64,000 bases of DNA from Pollenia angustigena. Its lineage: Eukaryota; Arthropoda; Insecta; Diptera; Polleniidae. Below are positions 54,430-64,000 of this stretch, one piece after another. Each line of letters opens with the position of its first letter. Within the stretch, counting starts at the first letter, position 1. The notes under the pieces are model-generated. The model saw only the letters and a list, made by a program, of their open reading frames with translations, was not told the origin of the DNA and searched no databases. Position numbers and translations under genes: made by a program. The stretch lies in contig OV884057.1 of NCBI GenBank assembly GCA_930367215.1, forward strand, positions 103,317,284 to 103,381,283, written 5' to 3'.

Positions 54430-56693
54430 TGTATTTCTTTTATTTATTTATTTCATTAAATGTAATATGGCCAATTGAAATATATATTACAAAGCAGTTT
54501 GACTGAATACAGTTATAAAATATTTAATAATACAAAATTTATTTTAAAAATATATATAACAAAATAGAGAAAAAACATTATTTTAATTACATTAAATTAA
54601 ATTAATCATCAAACGGGTTTAGTTACTTCGGTTCCCCAACCAACAGAAAAAACGAAAACACAGAAAACAAAAGATTCCAGCAGTGTAAAACACAATAATA
54701 AAACAAAAAAAAATTAGGGAACAAGTTTAATTATACATTTGTAAATACATTTTTAATACACAAAGAAATGCATATTTGTATAAACAAATGATTTTTATTT
54801 AAATAATTATGTGAAATATCCATCTAATAAAAGGGTCAGAAATTAACTTTAAAGCTAATTACAAAGTATTCTATTAAGTTTTAGGCGGAATGCATTGTAA
54901 GAATGAAAAATATTCTAAGTTCCAGAGGCAACCAGTTCCAACTACGTGCAGTTCTTACTACAAACGAATGTTCATAGAGTACATTATTAATTCTCAGAAT
55001 CAAAACCTGCGGGTTCCTAGTAGAACGAGATTTAGAGCAGAGTGGTTTAGGCAACCCAGTTTTAATTACCCTGTAAAAAATATCAAATTTCGACGTTGTA
55101 TCAAATCAGGGAAGGAACAGCCAAGGAAAAGTTTAACATATTCAGAAATATGTTCACGTACTCGAATATTATAAACAAATCTAACGATCATATAAACCAC
55201 CCTATTTAATTTAGAAATCACATACGAAAATGTACCCGTAAAAACCTCAAGACTATATAGTATATTCGAAATTAAAAGAGAATGAGCAAGACAACATCTT
55301 ATACGAAACGGCAAGTAGATGTTTGTTGAGTACAGTTTACGTAATATTCCAAAAATTTTACAACAGAGGTGGTCAACATGGCTCTCAAAAGTTAAACGTT
55401 TGTCAATATAGATACCCAAACATTAAAGTTTATCAACAAATACAACTGAAGAACCAGATATAGAAATGCGTAGGTTGTGCAAATTTAAATCACCATTAAC
55501 AAATACTTGGGCTTTCGTTTTAGCAGTATTAACAACAAAAGAATTCGCAGATGATAGGTAATAATTAACTTTACAGCTAAAAGTGTCAACATCATTCTTG
55601 TTGCTGTTAAACAGAAGCATAACATCATCAGCAAATAACAATGACCCGCAGCTTTCAGAATCCAATTGGGCTGGTAAGTCATTAATATATAGGATAAAAA
55701 GAAGTGGTCCCAAGACAACCCTGAGGCACACCAGAAGTAATTGCAAGTAAATTGGAACTCTGATCATTGACATTTACAAATTTAGATCTGCCAGTAAGAT
55801 AAGACAATATAAGCTTGCAAGCCGTGGTAGAAAATTTAATTAAATAAAGACAACTCACCATCATTTAGATTCCTCCTTATATCCTCAGTCATGTCAAGCA
55901 AGAGAGAAGTATTGTGATTACAACGAAAAGCATATTAAGATGGAACAATAAGCCTTCGAAGAGAATTTAATATTTGTTCCTTTAATATGTGTTCAACAGC
56001 TTTGGACAAAGAAATGAGAATTGATATGGGCTTAATATCATCAATTGTCCGAACACTTCTACACTTTGGAATTGGAACAATCCGAGCTGTTATTGATGTA
56101 GTTAAAATCAAATTGACGTGATGAATTAGAATGTTAGATACATAAGGATAAATAATCCTAGCAAAACGAATGGGTATGGTATGGATACCTATAGACTCAG
56201 ACTTAACCCTACAGATCGCAATAAATAACTCCTCCTCACTAACGCAACTAAAGGAAAAATAACCATTTACATCAATAAAGGTGCTCAAATCCACATCATC
56301 ACTTAGTGAATCAGACGAGTTAACAAAAAAATTCATTACACCAACCATTATCCCCAGTTAGACTAGACTTCCTAAAAATTCTCCACATGCTCTTCTCTCT
56401 TTACGTATAATACTTTTAGCCTTATTTCGGTATTTGCAGTACACATTCCAATTCAAAGTATTCCTATTTGAACGATAATCCAAATAAGACAAGCCTGTAA
56501 GTGATGTTGCCAATAAAAGGTTGTTAGATCTGAACCAACTGTTATCATCCATTTTTACTCTCTTCCTCACTGTAGGCACGTAAGAACAAAGGGTGTTAAA
56601 AAAGAAATTAATAATAGAAGCTTGATAATCAACATCACTCGGATTAAAAAACGTATTAGTGTCAAATTCTGATATAACAGCAAAAATACCCTT
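54430..56693 (-). mobile_element. Decayed non-LTR retrotransposon inserted in Jockey-like element
   Basis: The reverse-strand RT lies in pieces in shifting frames: SWFRSNNLLLATSL and YRNKAKSIIRKERRA (56579-56358), PIPKCRSVRTIDDIKPISIL (56348-55935), TSGVPQGCLG (55864-55682), SLLFADDVMLLFNSN (55773-55423) and FESHVDHLCCKIFGILRKLY (55419-55066). The 3' end has a long UTR and the tail AAATAAATAAATAAAAG at 54436-54455. The clade (CR1/I/Jockey group) cannot be resolved. It is 5'-truncated at about 56693. Confidence 0.75.
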
Positions 56694-56699
56694 GCTGCA

Positions 56700-56973
56700 G
56701 AATCCAAGGCATCCGTAAATCGGTCGACAGCTGTTTGGATGTAAGATGAATTTTTTAGGGAAATGCTATGAGATAGATGAGAGCTCAAATACATTTTATA
56801 CTTCAACCAATTTTTTTTTTTTTTTTTTGGATAGGAAATAAAGTTTGCAGCTGCGTTATCAATGTTGCCTTTTAGAATAAGGATTGAAGGTGAATGATCA
56901 GACGATAAATCATATGATGAACTAATTAGTAATTAATCGCGCTTAATGTTTTTAATTACGGCAAATTCGATCA
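56700..56973 (-). pseudogene. Jockey-like endonuclease C-terminal fragment
   Basis: The reverse strand reads IEFAVIKNIK then SSYDLSSDHSPSILIL (catalytic SDH), and YIQTAVDRFTDALDSAARV before the junction near 56693. It continues the endonuclease broken at 60911. Confidence 0.72.
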
Positions 56974-56994
56974 GGGGGGTTACTATATAACTCG

Positions 56995-58179
56995 TTTACT
57001 ACTTACTTACTTAAATGGCTATTACAGAAAGTTTGTTCCTGTAGCCAATTTATTACACCAAGCTTTGAAATGTCTTCCTCCACCTGATCTTTCCATCGGA
57101 GTTTTGGTCTTCCTCTTCTGCGTGAACCATCACCAGGCGCGTATTCGAATGCCTTTTTAGCTGGAGCATTTTCTTCCATTCGCACAACATGGCCTAGCCA
57201 ACGCAATCGGTGTAGTTTTATACGCTTCACAATGTCAATGTCGGCATACAGCTCATGGTTCATACGACACCGATATTCTCCGTCAACGCAGATGGGTCCA
57301 TAAATTTTACGAAGAATTTTTCTCTCGAATACTCCAAGTACTGCCTCGTCTGCTTTCGCAAGTACCCATGCTTCAGAGCCATACAACAGCACGGGTAGTA
57401 TCAGTGACTTGTATAACGTGATTTTTGTCTGTCGAGAGATGGCTTTGCTCTTAAACTGCTTACTTATTCCAAAGTAGCATCTATTAGCCAGTATAGTTCT
57501 TCTTTTAATTTCAAAACTGATGTTGTTCGTTTTGTTTATGGCGGTGCCGAGGTAGATAAAATCGTTGACTATTTCAAATTTATAGTTTTCAACTTCCACT
57601 GTTGGCCCGAGTCTACTGGACGTCCTGTGCGTTGATACCATCAACTTTGTTTTATCTGCGTTTACCACCAGACCCACTTTAGCAGATTCTTTTTCGACTT
57701 TTTCAAAGGTGGCAGTCACTGCTCGCAGTGTTCGACCCATGATGTCAATATCGTCAGCATATGCAAGTAGCATGTGTTGTTTTGTGTATAGTGTGCCAGT
57801 TCTATTCACATCTGCGTGTCGTATAACCTTTTCCAGCAGGATATTAAAGAGGTTACACGAGAGACTATCTCCTTGTCTGAAACCTCGCTTGGTACTGAAT
57901 GGTCCGGAGAGGTTTTTTCCTATTTTGACTGAAGATCGCGTATCAGCAAGACTCATTCTGCAAAGTCGTATAAGTTTTGCCGGGATACCAAACTCAGACA
58001 TGGCCTGAAACACCTTTGATCGTATGGGGCTGTCGAAGGCGGCTTTGTAGTCGACAAAAAGGTGGAAGGTGTCGATTTGTTTCTCTTGAGTCTTTTCCAG
58101 GATTTGGCGTAGTGTGCATATATCTGGTCGATGGTGGATTTGCCAGGTCTAAAGCCGCATTGATATGGCCCAATTATCT
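56995..58179 (-). mobile_element. 5'-truncated RTE-like retrotransposon
   Basis: Flanked by a 12-bp duplication CTATATAACTCG (56983-56994 and 58180-58191). The 3' end is a (TAAG)n-like microsatellite (plus strand TTACTACTTACTTACTTAAA), typical of RTE. Only the RT and C-terminal part are present. Confidence 0.85.
57003..58179 (-). pseudogene. RTE-like reverse transcriptase, 5'-truncated
   Basis: Open from 58013 to 57003 (336 residues). A frameshift near 58110 separates it from the upstream QCGFRPGKSTIDQI. Motifs: FVDYKAAFDSP, GFRQGDSLSCNLFNILLEKV, the active-site AYADDIDIMGR, NDFIYLGTAI and a late RRRGRPKLRWKDQV. This is the RTE-type layout with no RNase H. Good coding preservation suggests recent insertion. 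Confidence 0.85.
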
Positions 58180-58459
58180 CTATATAACTCGATTCGATAG
58201 TTAAAAATTACGGATACGGATTTTTCCTACCAACTAACCCGAATTCGTAAATTAATTTGCTACTTTCGGGCTGCCGTATCCGATTATCAGATACTCGTTC
58301 TCTACTTTCGGATGTGCATCACTATGTACTTCGAATGTAGATGTAAAAGTCTCTCGAAAGTTGGCATTTATTCTCGTTTGATTTTGAGCTAACGGATGAT
58401 ATAAAAAAAAAAATTAAAATAAATCAAAACATCGACACCAAACGCTGAAAATGTAAGTA

Positions 58460-59263
58460 CAGTACTTTTCGCTTATAGTCCATTCCGCTTAAAGGCCAAA
58501 AACGGATATAAGCCAAAACTGTCATATTCACATGCAAATTTTTTCGAATTTCATACAAATTACTGGTTCTAAGGTCCATTTCGCTTGTAGTCCATTTTCG
58601 TTTAAAAGCCACATTTTCTTAGCATGCGTATATAATTTTTCATGCAAAAATGTTCGCTTTTTTATATATTTTTAATCAACTGGCAACATGTTTTAATTTA
58701 CCTTTCTGGCAACTATTATAAATGCCAAATTTCGCAATTTATATTTCATGACATGGTGTCTTCGTCCGACAATTTTTTGTTAAATAAACGTCCAACTTCA
58801 TAAAAAAAACGCCAATAAAAATATTAGAGTTTTTTTATATAGACTTTGACGTTTGGTATACCAAAAAATTGTCGGGTGAAGACTCCATGTAAAGATCCTT
58901 TGAAATTGATATATATGTTGTGTTTGATTTCGTCATCCACATAATTAAAATGAATCTCATACGCATTTGTTTTTATTGAAATCTTTTAAAGCATTTGAAT
59001 TAATTAAAAATAAAGATTTTTGTTTTAACTATTTTTTTAAAATAAATCAATATTTGGTTATGTTTTAAATAAACTTTTCTTTTGTTTAAAAAGAGTGGAT
59101 TTATTAAAGAAAATAATATTTTTATAGTCCAAAATGTGGATTATACTAGGTTTCACTTATTATCCATAAAATGGCTTAAAAAAAAATCGGTTATAGTCCA
59201 AATTCGCTTATAGTCCACAAAAGTTGTGCAACTATAGTAGTGGACTATAAGCGAAAAGTACTG
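58460..59263. repeat. Tc1/mariner-like MITE
   Basis: CAGTACTTTTCGCTTATAGT is mirrored by ACTATAAGCGAAAAGTACTG, with TA on both sides (58458-58459, 59264-59265). The interior repeats the words TTATAGTCCA and CGCTTATAGTCC several times near both ends. A second inverted pair (GTCTTCGTCCGACAATTTTT at ~58760, mirrored at ~58862-58886) lies inside. Confidence 0.88.
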
Positions 59264-59321
59264 TATTTGTTAAGTTTATGTGTATTAATAGATAAAAATT
59301 AATACAAGTCTTTTTCAATAG

Positions 59322-59742
59322 GGAAAATGCTACGAAAAATATTAATACGAAGCAAAGGCAATTTGAAATTATGCTCAACTTTATGACAGAGCATCCGCAG
59401 TGCTATATAAAAGCTCGGGACGACAAACAAGCCACCAACAATTTATGGAAACGATTGGCAGAAGATCTGAATACAGCCGGTCCACCAATGCGGGAAGTGG
59501 TCCGTTGGAAGAAAGAAGGTAATATATAGTTTACCCATAAATGGAAATAAATTTTTTTTGTTTAGGTTTGGGCAGATCACAAGACCCATCTTAAGGCCAA
59601 ATTGCGGAAGAACCGCATTAATTTTTCGGGCACAGGCGGTGGCCCGGCAAAAATGTGTTCATTTACCGCACTCGAAGAAGGTGTAATTGATTTACTTGAA
59701 ATGAAGGAGGTGGTTGATGGTATGAGTGGGGTCCGGAAATAA
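59322..59742 (+). CDS. Myb/SANT-like DNA-binding protein (Harbinger-type partner), 5' exon unknown
   Basis: The acceptor TTTTTCAATAG precedes exon 59322-59518, which reads QFEIMLNFMTEHPQCYIKAR and NLWKRLAEDLNTAGPPMREV. A 47-bp intron (GTAATA...TTGTTTAG, 59519-59565) leads to the exon to TAA 59740-59742: VWADHKTHLKAKLRKN, GTGGGPAKM and LTALEE-like FTALEEGVIDLLEM. This tri-helix fold with its TGGGP linker is the standard Myb/SANT partner of PIF/Harbinger transposases. No start codon is seen in this exon. The first exon may lie left of the MITE at 58460, where a GTAAGT donor occurs. Confidence 0.72.
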
Positions 59743-59936
59743 AAAATTTAATAAATTGTTACTAACATTACATCCATCAACTGCATAAAATCTACACCAT
59801 CGCGTAGGATTTTACGTTCCAATCTCTCGTCTTCATTTTCCATCCAAAGGGCAACCGAAACCATTTTTATAACGCACAAATATTTCTTGTTTATTTTTTT
59901 TTATTTTGACATTTTGCGTAATAAATGCTGCCAATA

Positions 59937-60740
59937 ATTAGTATTGTGGTTATTTTGTTGAACTATTTATGGTTTTTAATCCAAATTTTTAATATTTTTA
60001 ATTAGGCTTAAGTTCATCAAATTTAATTTTCATTAAATTATTTTATGAAGAAAGGAATTTTACAACATGAAAATCAATTAAAATTTACTGAATTCCTTTC
60101 TTCATAAAAATAATTTAATGAAAATTAAATTTGATGAACTTAAACCTAATTAAAAATATTAAAAATTTGGATTAAAAACCATAAATAGTTCAACAAAATA
60201 ACCACAATACTAATAATTGTTAAAGCTAAGGCACGAGCTCTATGTCTGCATTTGTCCTTCAAGTTGTGCTGAAAAGGTCAGCAAGAAAAAGAAAGACAAA
60301 AAAATTAAAAAACAAAAACAAAAATATGTACTTTGAACTTCAAGAAGAATTCTTGACAAAAGTACGGAAAAAACAGAAGTAAAGGAAGAACATGTAAAAT
60401 AAATTAAAATAGATAATCATTCAAAGCAAATTTCGATCTACCAAAGGTTAAATACAATTTGGTTTAAGGATTGATGTTTGACTAATGACGTCAGCAGTCG
60501 TCGATGACTGCGAGTGTTAAACGGCAAGCCCTCTGAGGAGATTGAGTGGTTGCAATCGAAACATGTCAGGGTAACCTGTCCGTAAAAACGCCTGGGTTCG
60601 AGCCCAGATTGAGTCAAGAATGAAAAATTATCAGTAAATTTTAATTGATTTTCATGTTGTAAAATTCCTTTCTTCATAAAAATAATTTAATGAAAATTAA
60701 ATTTGATGAACTTAAGCCTAATTAAAAATTTTTATTAAAA
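59937..60740. repeat. Compound foldback repeat with tRNA-like core (copy 1)
   Basis: The word TTAGGCTTAAGTTCATCAAA and its complement occur four times: an inverted pair 59937-60214, and a final reversed arm at 60690-60725. The centre holds GGGTTCGAGCCC (60594-60605), a perfect B-box-like motif, and GATTGAGTGGTTGCAATCG. The whole unit recurs reversed at 62505-63175. Confidence 0.7.
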
Positions 60741-60910
60741 ATGCTGCCAATGTTAAATAATATATTCGAAAGTAGTGCCAACATTATTTCAATTAGCGGC
60801 AGCACTTTTCGCTCGATCCGAAACTGTTTCATGGTAAGAGTTAAAATCCGGATCGAATACAACTTTCGAGCTGTTCATACTTTCGAATCGAGTTACATAG
60901 TAGCCCCCCA

Positions 60911-61990
60911 CGTCTGGTAGCTTGTTGAAGTAGGTGGGCCAATATGTAGGTTCCCCCCTCGATACGACATCAAGATTATTTGCAGTGACGGTGTTTTATA
61001 CATAGCTAGTAACCTCTAGGACTTATAAGTCTGGAGCCCCAATACGTATGCTTAGCGCCTGCTGCAATTATTTTCTGTCCCAATATGGAGAAGACGATTA
61101 AAAATTTATTCTGTGCAATTTAATGTCTATGGGGACAACATACGGATGATAACGTGATTTAAAAATCTGTAAGATTTATAGAAGTAGCCTGGATACAATA
61201 TTCCTACCACAAGTCCGTCCGCTCGGATGTTTTGTGTCGTATGTTTGGTGACCATTTACCCTTAAGCAGTTTTTTAGAGTAAAGTGGGTTTCATAGACGA
61301 GAAGCACGTGCCTTTGAAGAGAATCTGCTACTTCGTGTTTATGTTGAAAGAGCCCGTTTGCGTTCCAGATACATATTTTGAGCTGGTTAAATTTTTGTTT
61401 AGTATTATTTTGGTTTCGCGCCATTTCCTTAAACATTTTCTACATGATGGCCATGAAGTTTTTCATAATTTGAATAAGATTTTCAATTATGCCCGATATG
61501 TCTGCAGAAGGTATTTGTGGAGATTCCTTAAGAACATTAGCATAAGAAGGTTGGTTGGCGTTGGGAGTTTTCTTACAGGACTTGTGCATATGTGTGGTTT
61601 TGTTTGTTGATTTGTATTGAGTTAACATAAGAGCCCGCGAGAAGGCTGGACGCATAAGGTGGACGATATTGGGGGTGCGCATATTTTTGGATTTGCTCAG
61701 GTTCTTTTAAGTGAAAAAAGACTCCACTACCCTTACAATTAGCAGTGTGATTTTCGCCACAGATACTGCTTTTCCTTACCTTAGGGTCAACTTTGGAGTG
61801 ATTGCATTCCCAAGTTTTATGAGCGTCACCACAAACCACACATACGTGAGATAGCTTGCAATATGATTTTGTATGCCCGTATTCCTGACAATTGGTGTAT
61901 TGAGTGGGACCCTTCCTACTTAGGAGGAATCTCAAGTTGTAAATAGGAACCGAATTTTTTGATTTTTTGTCAATTTTGACAGACACTGCA
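60911..61990 (-). pseudogene. Jockey-like ORF1 and endonuclease start, decayed
   Basis: ORF1 (about 61986-61440) has knuckles CQEYGHTKSYC, CVVCGDAHKTWEC and CGENHTANC. A frameshift follows, then YANVLKESPQIPSADI. The endonuclease start LKICIWNANGLFQHKHEV (61436-61176) continues in mixed frames with GAKHTYWGSRLISPRG (near 61060) to a LPDV break at 60911. Confidence 0.8.
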
Positions 61991-62015
61991 AAATACAGAT
62001 CGTGTTAAAGCACCT

Positions 62016-62190
62016 TTAAAAGAAAACGCTCTGATGCTGCTCTGCTGGCAGGAATCGATAAAATTCTTGATACTTGTTTAGACAACCGTGGATACCTTGT
62101 GGATTTATTTTTTGCACTAAAGCATGATATCGAAGTTTTCTGTGAGGCTAAAATTTTCGTTGGCATACACAGAAAGAAGCTTATTTTCTA
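62016..62190 (+). other. Short open frame of coding appearance
   Basis: The forward frame is open for ~57 codons with balanced composition: RKRSDAALLAGIDKILDTCL followed by DNRGYLVDLFFALKHDIEV and FCEAKIF. No ATG start is visible. It may be an internal fragment of a transposon protein. I do not recognise the family. Confidence 0.35.
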
Positions 62191-62504
62191 AAGCAATCAA
62201 TTTCGTTTCTAAACACAAGACAATCCAAAAATAATTTCATGTTTTTAATATATTTTGTTTATATTTAGTAAAATTTTCTTTAATATAGAAACATTTTGTC
62301 ATGATCAAAAAATTCGACTTTTTGGTGATCAACAATTTCTTAAAAAAAGAAAATCAAAAGTTTTTAATAAAAACAAGAAAGATATATCGGAGATCAAGCT
62401 GCATTTATTTAATATTAGTTTGGTTTTCTTGATTTTAAACAGAATCGAATTTCTTGCATCAAGAAACTAGAGGGATTTCTTAAAATTTTTCAGTAAATAA
62501 TTAG

Positions 62505-63175
62505 TATCGTGGTAATTTTGTTGAACTATTTATGGTTTTTAATCCAAATTTTTAATATTTTTAATCAGGCTTAAGTTCATCAAATTTAATTTTCATTAAA
62601 TTATTTTTATGAAGAAAGGAATTTTACAACATGAAAATTAATTAAAATTGTTATTGATAATCATTCATTCTTAACTGACCTGAGATACGATCCCAGGCGG
62701 CTGGTTACCCTGACATGTTTCAATCGCTACCACTCGATCTTCTCAGAGGGTTTTGCCGTCTTACACTCGCAGCCATCGACGACTGCTGATGTCAATAGTC
62801 AAACATCAATCCTTAAACCAAATTGTATTTTAACCTTTGGTAGATCGAAATTTGCTTTTTTGAATGATTATCCATTTTTAATTGATTTTACATGTTTTTC
62901 CTTTATCTCTGTTTTTCGTACTTTTTGTCAAGAATTCTTCTTGAAGTCCAAAGTACATTTTTGTTTTTTCATGTTTGTCTTCCTTTTTCTTGTTGACCTT
63001 TTTCAGCACAACTTGAAGGACATATGTATGTACACATAGAGCTTGTGCCCTAGCTTTAACAATAATTAGTATCGTGGTAATTTTGTTGAACGATTTATGG
63101 TTTTTAATCCAAATTTTCAATATTTTTAATCAGGCTTAAGTTCATCAAATTTAATTTTCATTAAATTAATTTGGA
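62505..63175. repeat. Compound foldback repeat with tRNA-like core (copy 2, reversed)
   Basis: Reverse-complement relative of 60215-60740, with matching blocks CTGACATGTTTCAATCGCTA, CGACGACTGCTGA, TTTGGTAGATCGAAATTTGC and GTCAAGAATTCTTCTTGAAG. The TTAAGTTCATCAAATTTAAT arms flank both ends. The B-box-like word is degraded here (GATACGATCCCAGG). Confidence 0.7.
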
Positions 63176-63570
63176 TTAAAAATTTTTCAGTAAATGCTCA
63201 AAGAAACTTGGTTTAATTCAATTAATATTTATTTGAATCGACATGTTAAGCAAATAAATAAAAAGTTTCTTATATTTATTGTAAGTTTTCTTAAACTAAC
63301 TAAGGCGTTTTTATGTAAAAAATTCAGGCTTTTCTTTGTATTTTGTAAAATATTAATGGCCGATTTCACTAATTTATTTAAATAGTAATTTAATTTTATA
63401 ACTCGTTTTTCATGTGAAATAAAAATAAAAAATGAAGAAATATATTTAAAAATGAATTGATATTTAAGTAGAATTGGTAAAATTGACCACAAGCAACAAA
63501 AACTTGATTTAAGTAACTATAACATAAAAATAATGCTTGTTTTAAGCTATATTTAAGTCCCCTTTTAAGG
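63176..63570. other. No feature seen
   Basis: AT-rich sequence without supportable ORF, inverted termini or recognisable repeat. Confidence 0.4.
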
Positions 63571-63670
63571 CTACCGTACACGACATGTTTTTGTCATCTG
63601 ACATGTCCAATTTTTCACTGCAAAATACATACATGTCGTGTGTCACCTTTTTAACTTTGCTTCTGTAACC

Positions 63671-63949
63671 CTGCGGCCACACGTTCAAGTTGTTCTTGAT
63701 AGTCTTTTACATATACTGCTTGTCAAAATTTACATAAATTGTAAGCAATTTACTTCCAAGATGTCAACAACAACAGAGACAAACTTGTACTCAGCTGTTA
63801 AATTGAAAGTAAATTGCAAACAAATGGAAAGGTGAAATTGAAAGCCATCTCGTGGTCAATTTAAAAAGTGTGCGTGTGTTAGTAAAAAACTGAGAGTGTA
63901 TTGCAAATTGAAAGGAATTGAAAGGCAAAACTTGATCGTGTGGCCACCA
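63671..63949. repeat. ~280-bp MITE
   Basis: GCGGCCACACGTTCAAGTTG is mirrored by CAAAACTTGATCGTGTGGCC. The interior has CAATTTACTT and AAGTAAATTG arms and no coding. The target duplication is not clear. Confidence 0.65.
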
Positions 63950-64000
63950 AGTAAAAGTAAGATGCAAAGTCATCAGACAAAATTTCAATTAGAGCGTGCC

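Larger units (their letters stand above)
56974..60908. mobile_element. Myb/SANT-bearing DNA transposon with G-run ends
   Basis: GGGGGGTTACTATATAACTC (the tail of which is duplicated by the RTE insertion) and, at the right, GAATCGAGTTACATAGTAGC followed by CCCCC form ~30-bp inverted ends, flanked by CA (56972-56973, 60909-60910). Excision rejoins the Jockey endonuclease frame at PDV/IEF. It contains a Myb/SANT-like gene but no transposase. An RTE-like element, a mariner-like MITE and a foldback repeat are inserted in it. Confidence 0.72.
53731..61990 (-). mobile_element. Jockey-like non-LTR element, broken by two insertions
   Basis: Three reverse-strand pieces read in order as one element: ORF1 zinc knuckles plus endonuclease start (61990-60911), endonuclease end (56973 to ~56694), and linker plus RT start (54427-53731). 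Between them lie the DNA transposon 56974-60908, flanked by CA, and a separate non-LTR element 54430-56693. It is related to but clearly distinct from the element at 1-3308. The 3' part is missing. Confidence 0.78.

Noticed and set aside
57709..58204. Forward ORFs across the RTE region
   Set aside because: They are complements of the RTE reverse transcriptase.

Overview
The window is eukaryotic, AT-rich, intron-bearing DNA made almost wholly of nested transposable elements. I found no intact ordinary host gene. The element mix (Jockey-like non-LTR elements, Ty3/gypsy, PIF/Harbinger with MADF or Myb/SANT partner genes, a Penelope-like element, a Maverick/Polinton and many foldback MITEs) and the short introns suggest an arthropod, probably a fly. 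The fly assignment is inference.

Layout. 1-3308: Jockey-like non-LTR element cut by the window edge, its poly-A abutting an LTR scrap. 4617-7674: DNA transposon with a reverse-strand CACTA/EnSpm-like transposase. 7817-16457: a MADF gene broken by a Harbinger element (7817-12773, itself broken by a Myb-bearing element) and by two non-coding DNA transposons. 16767-18367: DNA element holding a SINE and a solo LTR. 19372-28081: small hAT-like foldback split by a Ty3/gypsy element (20059-27569), which is split by a second copy of the 16767 family. 29156-33039: dispersed repeats and interlocked or nested foldbacks.

33040-53200 is the centrepiece: a complete-ended 20,161-bp Maverick/Polinton, the virus-like giant transposon. 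It has a 6-bp target duplication (AATACA), ~1.6-kb terminal inverted repeats that each carry a small gene, and the expected suite: protein-primed DNA polymerase B, packaging ATPase, retroviral-type integrase with a C-terminal chromodomain, penton-like minor capsid protein, pVI-like small protein, major capsid protein and adenain-like protease. Integrase, ATPase and major capsid protein are open. Polymerase, minor capsid, pVI-like and protease genes are broken by point changes and by five later insertions: a hAT element, a MITE that holds a Penelope-like element and a SINE, a second Penelope fragment and a GGCG-rich repeat.

53731-61990: one reverse-strand Jockey-like element broken by another non-LTR element (54430-56693) and by a Myb-bearing DNA transposon (56974-60908), which holds an RTE-like insertion and a mariner-like MITE. 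59937-63949: an inverted pair of tRNA-like foldback repeats and a terminal MITE. Many insertion sites can be read to the base because the flanks rejoin into an open frame or a known motif, which gives a relative order of events.
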